Source of the DNA: Streptomyces rhizosphaerihabitans
GTDB taxonomy: Bacteria; Actinomycetota; Actinomycetes; Streptomycetales; Streptomycetaceae
Assembly: GCF_025399795.1 (NCBI RefSeq)
Contig: NZ_JAODTZ010000048.1
Coordinates: 22,889 to 86,888, forward strand
Direction: 5' to 3'
DNA length: 64,000 bases
The position numbers were made by a program, and so were the translations under genes. The number at the start of each line of letters is the position of its first letter. The first letter of the stretch is position 1. Below the pieces are notes generated by a model that ran no database searches, had not been told where the DNA came from, and saw only the letters and a list, made by a program, of their open reading frames with translations. This document shows positions 33,333 through 44,084 of the stretch, piece by piece.

Positions 33333-35792
33333 GTGACGAGTACGGACACGCGAGTGGAAGCAGAGGACTCGGGACCCAGCGGCTATGCGGCGGCCCGGCT
33401 GCGCCTCCTCCAAGAGGGGGCGCGGTCCGGGCCGCCGCGCCGTGCGGCCCTCGCCGAACTGACGGACGACTGGCTGACCGGCCTGTTCGCCGCCGGGTCC
33501 GAGGGCCTGCGCGGGGTCTCCCTCGTCGCCGTCGGCGGCTACGGCCGCGGTGAGCTCTCCCCCCGCAGCGATCTCGACCTGCTCCTCCTGCACGACGGCG
33601 GTGACTCCGGCGCCGTCGCCGCCCTCGCCGACCGCATCTGGTACCCCGTCTGGGACCTGGGCCTCGACCTCGACCACTCGGTCCGTACCCCCGCCGAGGC
33701 CCGCAAGACCGCCGCCGACGACCTCAAGGTCCAGCTCGGCCTCCTCGACGCCCGCCACCTCGCGGGAGATCTCGGCCTCACCGCCGGATTGCGTACGGCC
33801 GTCCTCGCCGACTGGCGCAACCAGGCGCCGAAGCGACTGCCCGAACTCCAGGAGCTGTGCGCGGAGCGCGCCGAGCGCCAGGGCGAACTCCAGTACCTCC
33901 TCGAACCGGACCTGAAGGAAGCGCGCGGCGGACTGCGAGACGCCACCGCACTGCGCGCCGTCGCCGCGTCCTGGCTCGCGGACGCACCCCGCGAAGGCCT
34001 CTCCGACGCCCGCCGCAGACTCCTGGACGTCCGCGACGCCCTGCACCTCGCCACCGGGCGCGCCACCGACCGCCTCGCGCTCCAGGAACAGGACCAGGTC
34101 GCCGCCGAACTCGGTCTGCTGGACGCCGACACGCTGCTGCGCCAGGTCTACGAGGCCGCACGCGTCGTGTCGTACGCCAGTGACGTCACCTGGCGTGAGG
34201 TGGGGCGCGTCCTGCGCTCGCGTGCCGTGCGTCCGCGGCTGCGCGCCATGCTCGGCGGCGGCAAGCCGGCCGCCGAGCGGTCCCCCCTCGCCGAGGGCGT
34301 GGTCGAACAGGACGGCGAGGTGGGGCTCGCCCGCACCGCACGTCCCGAACGCGACCCCGTGCTCCCGCTCCGCGCGGCCGCCGCGGCCGCGCAAGCGGAT
34401 CTCCCGCTGTCCCTGCACGCCGTACGGCGCATGGCCGCCGTCGCGCGTCCCCTCCCCACGCCCTGGCCCGCCGAGGCACGCCAACAGCTCGTCACGCTCC
34501 TCGGCTCGGGCCGCCCGACCATCGAGGTCTGGGAGGCACTGGAGGCGGAAGGGCTGATCACCCGGCTGCTGCCCGACTGGGAGCGGGTGCGCTGCCGGCC
34601 CCAGCGCAACGCCGTCCACATCTGGACCGTCGACCGCCACCTCATCGAGACGGCCGTCCGCGCCTCCGAACTGACCCGCCGCGTCGGCCGCCCCGACCTC
34701 CTCCTCGTCGCCGCCCTCCTCCACGACATCGGCAAGGGCTGGCCCGGAGACCACTCCGTGGCGGGCGAGATCATCGCCCGCGACGTGGCCACCCGCATCG
34801 GCTTCGACCGCACGGACGTGGCGGTGCTCGCCACCCTCGTACGCCACCATCTGCTGCTCGTCGACACCGCGACCCGGCGTGACCTGGAGGACCCGGCCAC
34901 CGTCCGCGCCGTCGCCGAGGCCGTCGGATCGCAGGGCACCCTGGAGCTGCTGCACGCGCTCACCGAGGCGGACGCGCTGGCCACCGGGCCCGCCGCCTGG
35001 TCCTCCTGGCGCGGCTCCCTCGTCGCCGACCTGGTCAAGCGGGTCTCGGCCGTCCTCGCCGGGGACGCGCCGGAGGAGCCCGAGGCCGCCGCGCCGACCG
35101 CAGAGCAGGAACGGCTCGCGATCGAGGCGTTCCGCACGGGCGGCCCCGTCCTGGCCCTGCGCGCACAGACGGAACCGGTCGACATCGACGCCGAGCCCAC
35201 CACCGCCCCGGACGACCCGGAACCGCTCGGTGTGGAACTGCTCATCGCGGTCCCGGACCAGCCCGGCGTGCTCCCCTCGGTGGCCGGCGTCCTCGCCATG
35301 CACCGGCTGACCGTCCGTACCGCCGGGCTGCGCGCCCTGGACCTGCCCGACGGTGTCGAGGGCTCGGTCCTGCTGCTCAACTGGCGGGTCGCCGCGGAGT
35401 ACGGCTCCCTGCCGCAGGCCGCCCGCCTGCGCGCCGACCTCGTACGCGCCCTGGACGGCTCCCTCGACATCACCGCGCGCCTCGCCGAGCGCGACGCCGC
35501 CTACCCGCGCCGGCGCGGAACGGTCGCGCCGCCGCCCCGAGTGACGGTCGCCCCGGCCGCCTCGCGCCACGCCACGGTCATAGAGGTCCGCGCCCACGAC
35601 GCCCCCGGCCTGCTGCACCGCATCGGGCGGGCTCTGGAGAACGCGAACGTCCGGGTACGGAGCATGCACGTCTCCACGCTCGGCGCGAACGCCGTGGACG
35701 CCTTCTACGTGACGGGCACGAAGGGAGCGCCCCTGCCGGGCGCGGAGGCGGCCTCACTGGCGCGCGCCCTGGAGGAGACGCTGAGGGGGTGA
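33333..35792 (+). CDS. glnD: PII nucleotidyltransferase/deadenylylase GlnD
   Basis: GlnD modifies and demodifies GlnK; in S. coelicolor the modification is adenylylation. The 819-residue protein has the nucleotidyltransferase motif GGYGRGELSPRSDLDLLLLH at about residues 68-87, and the linker block LQYLLEPDLKEARGGLRD. An HD phosphohydrolase domain follows with LLHDIGKGWPGDHSVAG near 463. Two C-terminal ACT domains begin near 627 (VELLIAVPDQPGVL) and 747 (VIEVRAHDAPGLLHRIG). GTG 33333 follows ACAGGAG. It is the last gene of the amtB operon. Confidence 0.97.
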   Translation: MTSTDTRVEAEDSGPSGYAAARLRLLQEGARSGPPRRAALAELTDDWLTGLFAAGSEGLRGVSLVAVGGYGRGELSPRSDLDLLLLHDGGDSGAVAALADRIWYPVWDLGLDLDHSVRTPAEARKTAADDLKVQLGLLDARHLAGDLGLTAGLRTAVLADWRNQAPKRLPELQELCAERAERQGELQYLLEPDLKEARGGLRDATALRAVAASWLADAPREGLSDARRRLLDVRDALHLATGRATDRLALQEQDQVAAELGLLDADTLLRQVYEAARVVSYASDVTWREVGRVLRSRAVRPRLRAMLGGGKPAAERSPLAEGVVEQDGEVGLARTARPERDPVLPLRAAAAAAQADLPLSLHAVRRMAAVARPLPTPWPAEARQQLVTLLGSGRPTIEVWEALEAEGLITRLLPDWERVRCRPQRNAVHIWTVDRHLIETAVRASELTRRVGRPDLLLVAALLHDIGKGWPGDHSVAGEIIARDVATRIGFDRTDVAVLATLVRHHLLLVDTATRRDLEDPATVRAVAEAVGSQGTLELLHALTEADALATGPAAWSSWRGSLVADLVKRVSAVLAGDAPEEPEAAAPTAEQERLAIEAFRTGGPVLALRAQTEPVDIDAEPTTAPDDPEPLGVELLIAVPDQPGVLPSVAGVLAMHRLTVRTAGLRALDLPDGVEGSVLLLNWRVAAEYGSLPQAARLRADLVRALDGSLDITARLAERDAAYPRRRGTVAPPPRVTVAPAASRHATVIEVRAHDAPGLLHRIGRALENANVRVRSMHVSTLGANAVDAFYVTGTKGAPLPGAEAASLARALEETLRG

Positions 35793-36042
35793 CCCCGCGG
35801 TCGTTTTGCGCGCTGAGCGGACATGCGGTCCCCGTGCTGAGGGGCGGTCCGGTCGCCGGAAGCCGATCCGGGAGAGTTTCCGGGCGGTCCGGGGGAGTTT
35901 CCCGGCCCGCTCCTCGCCGCTGCGGCGCCTCGGGGCCCCGTCCCCGCACGATGAATGCAGCGTGCGGGGACGATTCGCTTGCGGGGCCGGATACCCTGGA
36001 GGGCAGCCCAAAACGCCCCCGACTCCGAGGACCGAAGCCACC

Positions 36043-37596
36043 GTGTTCGATACCCTCTCCGACCGCCTCAGCGCGACGTTCAAAAACCTCCGCGGCAAGG
36101 GGCGCCTCAGTGAGGCGGACATCGACGCCACGGCCCGTGAGATCCGCATCGCGCTTCTCGAAGCCGACGTCGCCCTCCCGGTCGTCCGCACGTTCATCAA
36201 GAACGTCAAGGAGCGCGCCCTCGGTTCCGAGGTCTCCAAGGCGCTGAACCCCGCCCAGCAGGTCCTGAAGATCGTGAACGACGAGCTCGTCACGATCCTC
36301 GGCGGCGAGACCCGCCGCCTCCGGTTCGCCAAGAACCCGCCCACCGTGATCATGCTCGCGGGCCTCCAGGGCGCGGGCAAGACCACGCTCGCCGGAAAGC
36401 TCGGCAAGTGGCTCAAGGACCAGGGCCACTCCCCGCTGCTCGTCGCCGCCGACCTCCAGCGCCCGAACGCGGTGAACCAGCTCAGCGTCGTCGCCGAGCG
36501 CGCGGGCGTCGCCGTCTACGCCCCCGAGCCGGGCAACGGCGTCGGCGACCCGGTCAAGGTCGCCAAGGACTCCATGGAGTACGCGAAGACCAAGGTCCAC
36601 GACATCGTGATCGTGGACACCGCCGGCCGCCTCGGTATCGACCAGGAGCTGATGCAGCAGGCCGCGGACATCCGCGACGCCGTCAGCCCCGACGAGATCC
36701 TCTTCGTCGTCGACGCGATGATCGGCCAGGACGCGGTCAACACGGCCGAGTCCTTCCGCGACGGCGTCGGCTTCGACGGCGTGGTGCTCTCCAAGCTCGA
36801 CGGTGACGCCCGCGGTGGTGCGGCCCTGTCGATCGCCTCGGTCACCGGCAAGCCGATCATGTTCGCGTCGAACGGCGAGAAGCTCGACGACTTCGACGCC
36901 TTCCACCCGGACCGGATGGCCTCCCGCATCCTCGACATGGGTGACCTGCTCACCCTGATCGAGCAGGCGGAGAAGACGTTCAGCCAAGAAGAGGCCGAGA
37001 AGATGGCCTCCAAGCTGGCGTCCAAGAAGGGCCAGGACTTCACCCTGGACGACTTCCTGTCCCAGATGGAGCAGGTCCGGAAGATGGGCAGCATCAGCAA
37101 GCTGCTCGGCATGCTCCCGGGCATGGGCCAGATCAAGGACCAGATCAACAACCTCGACGAGCGCGACGTCGACCGTACGGCCGCCATCATCAAGTCGATG
37201 ACTCCGGCCGAGCGCCAGGAGCCGACGATCATCAACGGTTCGCGCCGTGCCCGTATCGCCAAGGGCTCCGGCGTCGAGGTCAGCGCGGTCAAGGGCCTGG
37301 TCGAGCGTTTTTTCGAGGCCCGCAAGATGATGTCCCGCATGGCCCAGGGCGGCGGGATGCCGGGCATGCCCGGGATGCCGGGCATGGGCGGTGGCCCCGG
37401 CCGCGCCAAGAAGAAGCAGAAGCAGGCCAAGGGCAAGCAGCGCTCCGGCAACCCGATGAAGCGCAAGCAGCAGGAGGAAGAGGAGGCCGCTCGCCGCGAG
37501 GCGGGCGCACAGGGCGGCAACGCCTTCGGCCTCCCGCAGCAGGGTGCCCAGGACAACTTCGAGCTGCCGGACGAGTTCAAGAAGTTCATGGGCTGA
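36043..37596 (+). CDS. ffh: Signal recognition particle protein Ffh
   Basis: Ffh binds the SRP RNA and nascent signal sequences and docks with FtsY. The 517-residue product starts at GTG 36043 (MFDTLSDRLSATFKNLRGKG). The NG domain shows LAGLQGAGKTTLAGKLGKWL near 105, DTAGRLGIDQ near 190, and SKLDGDARGGAAL near 250. The Met-rich M domain covers about residues 320-440, with GSISKLLGMLPGMG and the RNA-binding SRRARIAKGSGV. A Gly-Met-Pro repeat and a Lys/Gln-rich tail follow. The frame is open further upstream, but that region is not protein-like. A strong hairpin follows. Confidence 0.98.
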   Translation: MFDTLSDRLSATFKNLRGKGRLSEADIDATAREIRIALLEADVALPVVRTFIKNVKERALGSEVSKALNPAQQVLKIVNDELVTILGGETRRLRFAKNPPTVIMLAGLQGAGKTTLAGKLGKWLKDQGHSPLLVAADLQRPNAVNQLSVVAERAGVAVYAPEPGNGVGDPVKVAKDSMEYAKTKVHDIVIVDTAGRLGIDQELMQQAADIRDAVSPDEILFVVDAMIGQDAVNTAESFRDGVGFDGVVLSKLDGDARGGAALSIASVTGKPIMFASNGEKLDDFDAFHPDRMASRILDMGDLLTLIEQAEKTFSQEEAEKMASKLASKKGQDFTLDDFLSQMEQVRKMGSISKLLGMLPGMGQIKDQINNLDERDVDRTAAIIKSMTPAERQEPTIINGSRRARIAKGSGVEVSAVKGLVERFFEARKMMSRMAQGGGMPGMPGMPGMGGGPGRAKKKQKQAKGKQRSGNPMKRKQQEEEEAARREAGAQGGNAFGLPQQGAQDNFELPDEFKKFMG

Positions 37597-37631
37597 CCTT
37601 CCGTCCCGTACGGGAGCGCCTTTCGTGACGC

Positions 37632-37672
37632 CCACTGGGGGCGCCCCTCGCCACGAGGGGCGCCCCCAGTGG
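37632..37672 (+). terminator. 19-bp hairpin terminator after ffh
   Basis: Arms 37632-37650 and 37654-37672 pair perfectly over 19 bases with a 3-base loop, 35 bases after the ffh stop. Core: CTGGGGGCGCCCC. There is no T-tract. Confidence 0.85.
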
Positions 37673-37718
37673 CATGAGCGCGGGTGCCGGTGTCCGCCAT
37701 CTGTCGTAACGTCCACTT

Positions 37719-39653
<1,935 letters not shown>

Positions 39654-39951
39654 CCGCCCGGGAGCGACCTCGGCGGACCCTCCCGAGACCGCGCTCAGCG
39701 GACCCGTCCCGAGACCGACAGCAGTAGACGGTCCGAGACCGACCTCGGTAGACCCGCCCTCGGGATCGTCGTGAGACCGCACTCGGACCACCTCAAGCAG
39801 CCCGCGCCCGGGACCGGCTCAAGCAGCCCGCCCCCGGACCGTTCTCGGACTGCCCTCGGACCGCACGGACCGCTCTCGGACCGCCGTCAGACCGCCCTCA
39901 GACCGTCCGGAGGCCGCCCTCGGACCACCTGCGGACCGGCCTCGGACCCGC
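39654..39951. repeat. Degenerate GACC/CTCGG-rich repeat tract after ftsH
   Basis: About 300 bases of drifting short repeats built from GAGACCG, CTCGGACC and GACCGCCCTC, with a loose period of roughly 13-20 bases. No gene with normal codon bias was found. It lies between convergent ftsH and the methyltransferase gene. Confidence 0.6.
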
Positions 39952-40809
39952 TCAGACCGTTCGGGCGATCAGATACCGGAACACGTTCGGCATCCAGACG
40001 GTCCCGTCCCGCCGCAGGTGCGGATGCAGTGCCTCGGCCACTTCCTTGTCGACCTGGGCCTGATCGGTGGCGTCGACCGCGGCGTCGAAGAGCCCCGTGG
40101 AGAGCAGTCCGCGCACGGCGCTGTCCACGTCGGCGTAGCCGAACGGACAGGCCACCCGCCCCGAGCCGTCCGGCCGCAGCCCGGCCCGCTGGGCGACCTC
40201 CTCCAGGTCGTCCCGGCAGGCGGCGCGCCAGCTCGCCGCGCCACGCAGGGGATCGGCCAGCTTGGTGGCGACCCGCAGCACGGCCGAGGTGCTGCACCGC
40301 TCCGGCGGCCCCCACCCGACCAGCACCACGGGCGTTCCCCGGCCGGTGAGCGGTGCCGCCTCGGCGAGGAGTGAACCGAGCCCTTCGGAGTCGCCGGCCA
40401 CGCACCCGATCGGCTCGAACGCGGTCACCAGGTTGTACGCCGGCGCTCCCACGACGGCCGCGTCCCCGGGAGAGCCGGCCGCGAGCCGGGTCTCGGCACG
40501 CGGGGGCGTGTCCCATGCCTGCGGCAGCAGACGTTCCCGTGCGAGGGTCAGCCGTTCGGGTGACGAGGAGTCGACTCCCGTGACCGCGGCGCCGCGGGAG
40601 GCCGCCATCAGCAGGGCGAGCCCCGACCCGCAGCCGAGGCCGAGCAGCCGTGTCCCGCCGCCCACTTCGAGTCGCTCGTAGACGGCCTCGTAGAGCGGTA
40701 CCAGCATCCGCTCCTGGATCTCGGCCCAGTCACGCGCGCGTGCACCCCGGTCCGCGCGGGGCGATGGGCCCGCATGAGGAAGGTGCTGCCGCACGAGCGT
40801 AGGTGTCAT
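39952..40809 (-). CDS. SAM-dependent methyltransferase
   Basis: The 285-residue protein starts at ATG 40809 (MTPTLVRQHLPHAGPSPRAD). It has a class I methyltransferase fold: motif I RLLGLGCGSGLALLMAASRGA at about residues 57-77, VTGVDSSSPERLTLARERL after it, and LVTAFEPIGCVAG near 138. The first glycine block reads LGLGCGSG, so SAM binding should be intact. Substrate is unknown. The frame stays open for 600 codons further upstream, opposite proS, but that extension is a shadow. It is divergent from proS. I do not recognise a specific family member. Confidence 0.82.
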   Translation of the reverse strand: MTPTLVRQHLPHAGPSPRADRGARARDWAEIQERMLVPLYEAVYERLEVGGGTRLLGLGCGSGLALLMAASRGAAVTGVDSSSPERLTLARERLLPQAWDTPPRAETRLAAGSPGDAAVVGAPAYNLVTAFEPIGCVAGDSEGLGSLLAEAAPLTGRGTPVVLVGWGPPERCSTSAVLRVATKLADPLRGAASWRAACRDDLEEVAQRAGLRPDGSGRVACPFGYADVDSAVRGLLSTGLFDAAVDATDQAQVDKEVAEALHPHLRRDGTVWMPNVFRYLIARTV

Positions 40810-41010
40810 CGAAAGTGCCCCAATCCGCCGAGAGTTGCCGCCGGGCCCCCTATTCCTTCGCCCCCGCGCACGAGGCCCGCACTCCCCCCGTATGTCAGGT
40901 AACTCCGCCCTCGACGTGCCGTCCAGGGGTTGCGGGGTCCCGTTTGTGCCCCAGCCGCAAAGGGCGCGAGAATTCACATACCGGCAACGTGGACCCGTAC
41001 CATCACCCGC

Positions 41011-42426
41011 ATGGCCAAGGCACCCGTTCTCACGCCCCGGGCGGACGATTTCCCGCGCTGGTACCAGGACTTGATCAACAAGGCCGAGCTCGCCGACAAC
41101 GGGCCGGTGCGCGGCACCATGGTCATCCGGCCGTACGGGTACGGGCTGTGGGAGCGGATGCAGCAGGAGATGGACGCCCGCATCAAGGAAGCGGGTGCCC
41201 AGAACGCGTACTTCCCGCTGTTCATCCCGCAGTCGTACCTGACCCGGGAAGCCGAGCACGTCGAGGGCTTCGCCCCCGAGCTCGCGATCGTCACGCACGG
41301 CGGCGGCAAGGAGCTCGAGGAGCCGGTCGTCGTCCGCCCCACCTCCGAGACGATCATCAACGAGTACTTCTCCAAGTGGGTGCAGAGCTATCGCGACCTG
41401 CCGCTGCTGATCAACCAGTGGGCGAACGTGGTCCGTTGGGAGATGCGCCCGCGGGTGTTCCTCCGTACGACCGAATTTCTCTGGCAGGAGGGCCACACCG
41501 CCCACGCCACCTACGAGGACGCCCGGGACTACGCCGCGCACATCCACAAGGAGGTGTACGCCGACTTCATGACCGACGTCCTCGGCATCGATGTCGTCCT
41601 TGGCCGGAAGACGGCGAGCGAGCGGTTCGCGGGCGCCGTCAACACCCTCACGCTCGAAGCCATGATGGGCGACGGCAAGGCGCTCCAGATGGGCACCAGC
41701 CACGAGCTGGGACAGAACTTCGCGAAGGCGTTCAACACGCAGTACCTGTCCAAGGACGGGAAGCAGGAGCTCGTCTGGCAGACCTCCTGGGGGTCCTCGA
41801 CCCGCATGGTGGGTGGCCTGATCATGTCGCACGGCGATGACAGTGGGTTGCGGGTGCCGCCCCGGCTCGCCCCGGTACAGGTCGTCGTCCTCGCGATCAA
41901 GGGGGACGAGGCGGTTCTGGCCAAGGTCCGCGAAATCGGCGACCGGCTGAAGGCGGCGGGTGTAAGGGTCCAGGTCGACGACCGTACGGATACTCCCTTC
42001 GGGCGCCGCGCGGTCGACTGGGAGCTCAAGGGCGTCCCCGTACGCGTCGAGGTCGGCCCCCGTGACCTGGAGAACGGCACGGCGATGCTGGTCCGCCGGA
42101 TCCCCGGAGGCAAGGAGCCCGTGGCCCCCGACGCACTGGCCGCGCTGCTTCCCGGCGTCCTCGAAGAGGACCAGGCGCTGCTCCTGAGGCAGTCCCGCGA
42201 GCGCCGCGAGTCCCGTACCTCGGACGTGTCGACGATCGACGCGGCGGTGGAGGCCGCGCTGGCGGGCGGCTGGGCGCGCATTCCCTGGGCCGGTCTCGGC
42301 GAAGAAGGCGAGGCCAGGCTCGCCGAACACGCGGTGACCGTACGGTGTCTGGTCGCCGAGGACGGGTCGGTGCCGGACGCCGACGACGCACCCGGTAACG
42401 TCGCCGTCGTCGCCCGCGCCTACTGA
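41011..42426 (+). CDS. proS: Prolyl-tRNA synthetase, archaeal/eukaryal type
   Basis: The 471-residue enzyme charges tRNA-Pro with proline. Class II motifs are GTMVIRPYGYGLWERMQ near residue 32 and RTTEFLWQEGHTAHAT near 154. The latter is the archaeal/eukaryal form; the bacterial type has a different motif 2 and an inserted editing domain, which is absent here. The anticodon-binding domain follows (APVQVVVLAIKGDEAVL). The C-terminal domain keeps the terminal Tyr (VAVVARAY) but only one Cys (VTVRCLVAED), so the usual zinc ligands are gone. ATG 41011 gives MAKAPVLTPRADDFPRW. Streptomyces normally have a bacterial-type ProRS elsewhere, so this may be a second enzyme. Confidence 0.93.
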   Translation: MAKAPVLTPRADDFPRWYQDLINKAELADNGPVRGTMVIRPYGYGLWERMQQEMDARIKEAGAQNAYFPLFIPQSYLTREAEHVEGFAPELAIVTHGGGKELEEPVVVRPTSETIINEYFSKWVQSYRDLPLLINQWANVVRWEMRPRVFLRTTEFLWQEGHTAHATYEDARDYAAHIHKEVYADFMTDVLGIDVVLGRKTASERFAGAVNTLTLEAMMGDGKALQMGTSHELGQNFAKAFNTQYLSKDGKQELVWQTSWGSSTRMVGGLIMSHGDDSGLRVPPRLAPVQVVVLAIKGDEAVLAKVREIGDRLKAAGVRVQVDDRTDTPFGRRAVDWELKGVPVRVEVGPRDLENGTAMLVRRIPGGKEPVAPDALAALLPGVLEEDQALLLRQSRERRESRTSDVSTIDAAVEAALAGGWARIPWAGLGEEGEARLAEHAVTVRCLVAEDGSVPDADDAPGNVAVVARAY

Positions 42427-42677
42427 GTGGGACGCGAGGGCGGCCGAAACACCCCTTGCGCATCTGCCGACCACAGGTGCCCCGGTGCGCGGATGTCGTC
42501 TACGCGCCGGGGCGTACGTGTGACTACGTACCGCCTTGGTATGAGCTGTGATGCTTCTCCGCAGATCAGCGCACCCGCCCTCGTCAGGACGCATCAGTGG
42601 CAACTGACGGGTACGTGCAAATTATTTGGGATGCCCCGGAATAGGAACACAGAGGCACCTCTGCTCGTTCTCATTAC

Positions 42678-43274
42678 GTGAGCACGACACCACCTGTTCT
42701 CGCCGCAGAGCTGGCAGGGGCGTGGGCCGACATTCAGCGGCACCACCCCGAACTGCCCGATCTTGCCGCGCCAGAGTCCCTGATCGGAGAATCGTCGTCC
42801 GCCTGCGGACACGAGCTCTCCTTCGAGCGACTGCTTCACGAAGCAGTCCACGGCATCGCCGCCGCCCGCGGAGTCCGCGACACCTCGCGCGCCGGCCGGT
42901 ATCACAACCGCAGATTCCTCGCGATCGCCGAGGAGCTGGGCCTCGACCACCCCGAGGAGCCGCATCCCAGCAGTGGCTTCTCGCTGGTCACGCTCAATCC
43001 CGAGGCGAAGCGCCGCTACCGCCCGACCATGGAGCGGCTCCAGCGCGCGCTGAAGGCCCATACGGCCGCCACGTCCGCCGACACCGCCCGCTCGTTCCGC
43101 GGCCCGGCCGCCCGGCACGGCTCCTCCGGCGGAGGCGTCCGCGTCAAGGCCGTCTGTGACTGCGGGCGCAATGTGCGCGTGGTCCCGTCGGTCCTCGCGC
43201 AGGCGCCGATCGTGTGCGGAGGATGCGGCAAACCCTTCCGGATTCCGGAGGTGGTCGGGGCGGCCGCCGGCTGA
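42678..43274 (+). CDS. Putative HExxH metallopeptidase-like protein with C-terminal zinc ribbon
   Basis: The 198-residue product has FERLLHEAVHGIAAARGVRD at about residues 49-68, an HExxH zinc-binding motif in a helix. It is followed by TSRAGRYHNRRFLAIAEELGL. The arrangement recalls SprT-like proteins, where an HExxH helix is followed by a conserved HN or HG segment and a C-terminal zinc ribbon. Here the ribbon is CDCGRNVRV, then CGGCGKPFRIPE. No signal peptide is present. GTG 42678 is the likely start. It lies upstream of rpsP but is separated from it by two hairpins. Proteolytic activity is inferred from the motif only, and a nucleic-acid-binding role is equally possible. Confidence 0.65.
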   Translation: MSTTPPVLAAELAGAWADIQRHHPELPDLAAPESLIGESSSACGHELSFERLLHEAVHGIAAARGVRDTSRAGRYHNRRFLAIAEELGLDHPEEPHPSSGFSLVTLNPEAKRRYRPTMERLQRALKAHTAATSADTARSFRGPAARHGSSGGGVRVKAVCDCGRNVRVVPSVLAQAPIVCGGCGKPFRIPEVVGAAAG

Positions 43275-43333
43275 GGTGCGTGCGACACCGGCGTCTCGTG
43301 GGTGCCGGACGAGTGCGCGTGGCCCGTGAGCAG

Positions 43334-43384
43334 TCGTGCCTCCCCCACTGCCCTTGGGGAAGTGGGGGAATTCAGGAGGCACGA
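43334..43384 (+). terminator. Hairpin downstream of the HExxH gene
   Basis: TCGTGCCTCC (43334-43343) pairs with GGAGGCACGA (43375-43384), and inside it CCCACT (43344-43349) pairs with AGTGGG (43361-43366), with an internal loop on the right side. Confidence 0.6.
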
Positions 43385-43433
43385 GTGCGCGCGGGCCAGA
43401 CCTCGACGACACCCCTTGCGGCCGATCCACGCA

Positions 43434-43485
43434 GGCCCATGCCTGACGGGCACCCGGAACGCCGGGTGCCCGTCAGGCATGGGCC
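43434..43485 (+). terminator. 24-bp perfect hairpin upstream of rpsP
   Basis: Arms 43434-43457 and 43462-43485 pair perfectly over 24 bases with a 4-base AACG loop. Core: CCTGACGGGCACCCGG. This is the longest perfect stem in the window and would separate rpsP from the upstream gene. The rest of the 43275-43662 gap holds the rpsP leader and no gene. Confidence 0.8.
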
Positions 43486-43662
43486 GACGCACCCTCGGTC
43501 GGGGTGGCCCGCAGTATGTGGCAGAATGGCTAGCTGTACTCGACAGCCGCATAGGACCCCTCTCTCCTCCGGCTGACGCGTCCATCGGGCACTCGGGTAC
43601 CGCAACCCCACGCGGCCATCTCGTCGTGTCCAACCCCGTCAAGACCAGGAGACACCACTTCC

Positions 43663-44082
43663 GTGGCAGTCAAGATCAAGCTGAAGCGTCTGGGCAAGAT
43701 CCGTTCGCCTCACTACCGCATCGTCGTCGCCGACTCCCGTACCCGCCGTGATGGCCGGGCCATCGAGGAGATCGGTCTGTACCACCCGGTGCAGAACCCT
43801 TCGCGCATCGAGGTCGACTCGGACCGTGCGCAGTACTGGCTGGGTGTCGGCGCGCAGCCGACCGAGCCCGTGCTCGCCATCCTGAAGCTGACCGGCGACT
43901 GGCAGAAGTTCAAGGGCCTGCCGGCCCCGGCTCCGCTGCTCGTGGCCGAGCCGAAGGCCGTGCGCCCGCTGTTCGACGCCCTCGGTGGCGACGACGCGAG
44001 CAAGGGTGAGGCCATCACCCAGAAGAAGAAGGCTGAGAAGAAGGACGAGGCTCCGGCCGAGTCCGAGTCGACCGAGGCCTGA
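43663..44082 (+). CDS. rpsP: 30S ribosomal protein S16
   Basis: S16 is an early-assembling small-subunit protein. The 139-residue product starts at GTG 43663 (MAVKIKLKRLGKIRSPHYRI) and shows VVADSRTRRDGRAIEEIGLY. After the S16 core of about 80 residues it has the Ala/Lys/Glu-rich tail usual in actinobacteria. It opens the rpsP-khpA-rimM-trmD-rplS ribosome-maturation cluster; khpA starts 2 bases after its stop. Confidence 0.98.
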   Translation: MAVKIKLKRLGKIRSPHYRIVVADSRTRRDGRAIEEIGLYHPVQNPSRIEVDSDRAQYWLGVGAQPTEPVLAILKLTGDWQKFKGLPAPAPLLVAEPKAVRPLFDALGGDDASKGEAITQKKKAEKKDEAPAESESTEA

Positions 44083-44084
44083 GC

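Noticed and set aside
40810..41010. T-box leader upstream of proS
   Set aside because: No T-box core sequence or terminator/antiterminator pair was found in the leader.
39952..42603. 883-codon minus-strand frame
   Set aside because: Only the part from ATG 40809 is protein-like (methyltransferase). The upstream 600 codons lie opposite proS and lack normal codon bias.
42427..42681. 84-codon frame upstream of the HExxH gene
   Set aside because: Unusual composition but no ribosome site, and no recognised family. It overlaps the likely leader of the next gene.
43486..43662. tRNA gene in the rpsP leader
   Set aside because: Short stems are present but no cloverleaf with a T-loop GTTCRANNC could be drawn. 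I found no convincing tRNA anywhere in the window.
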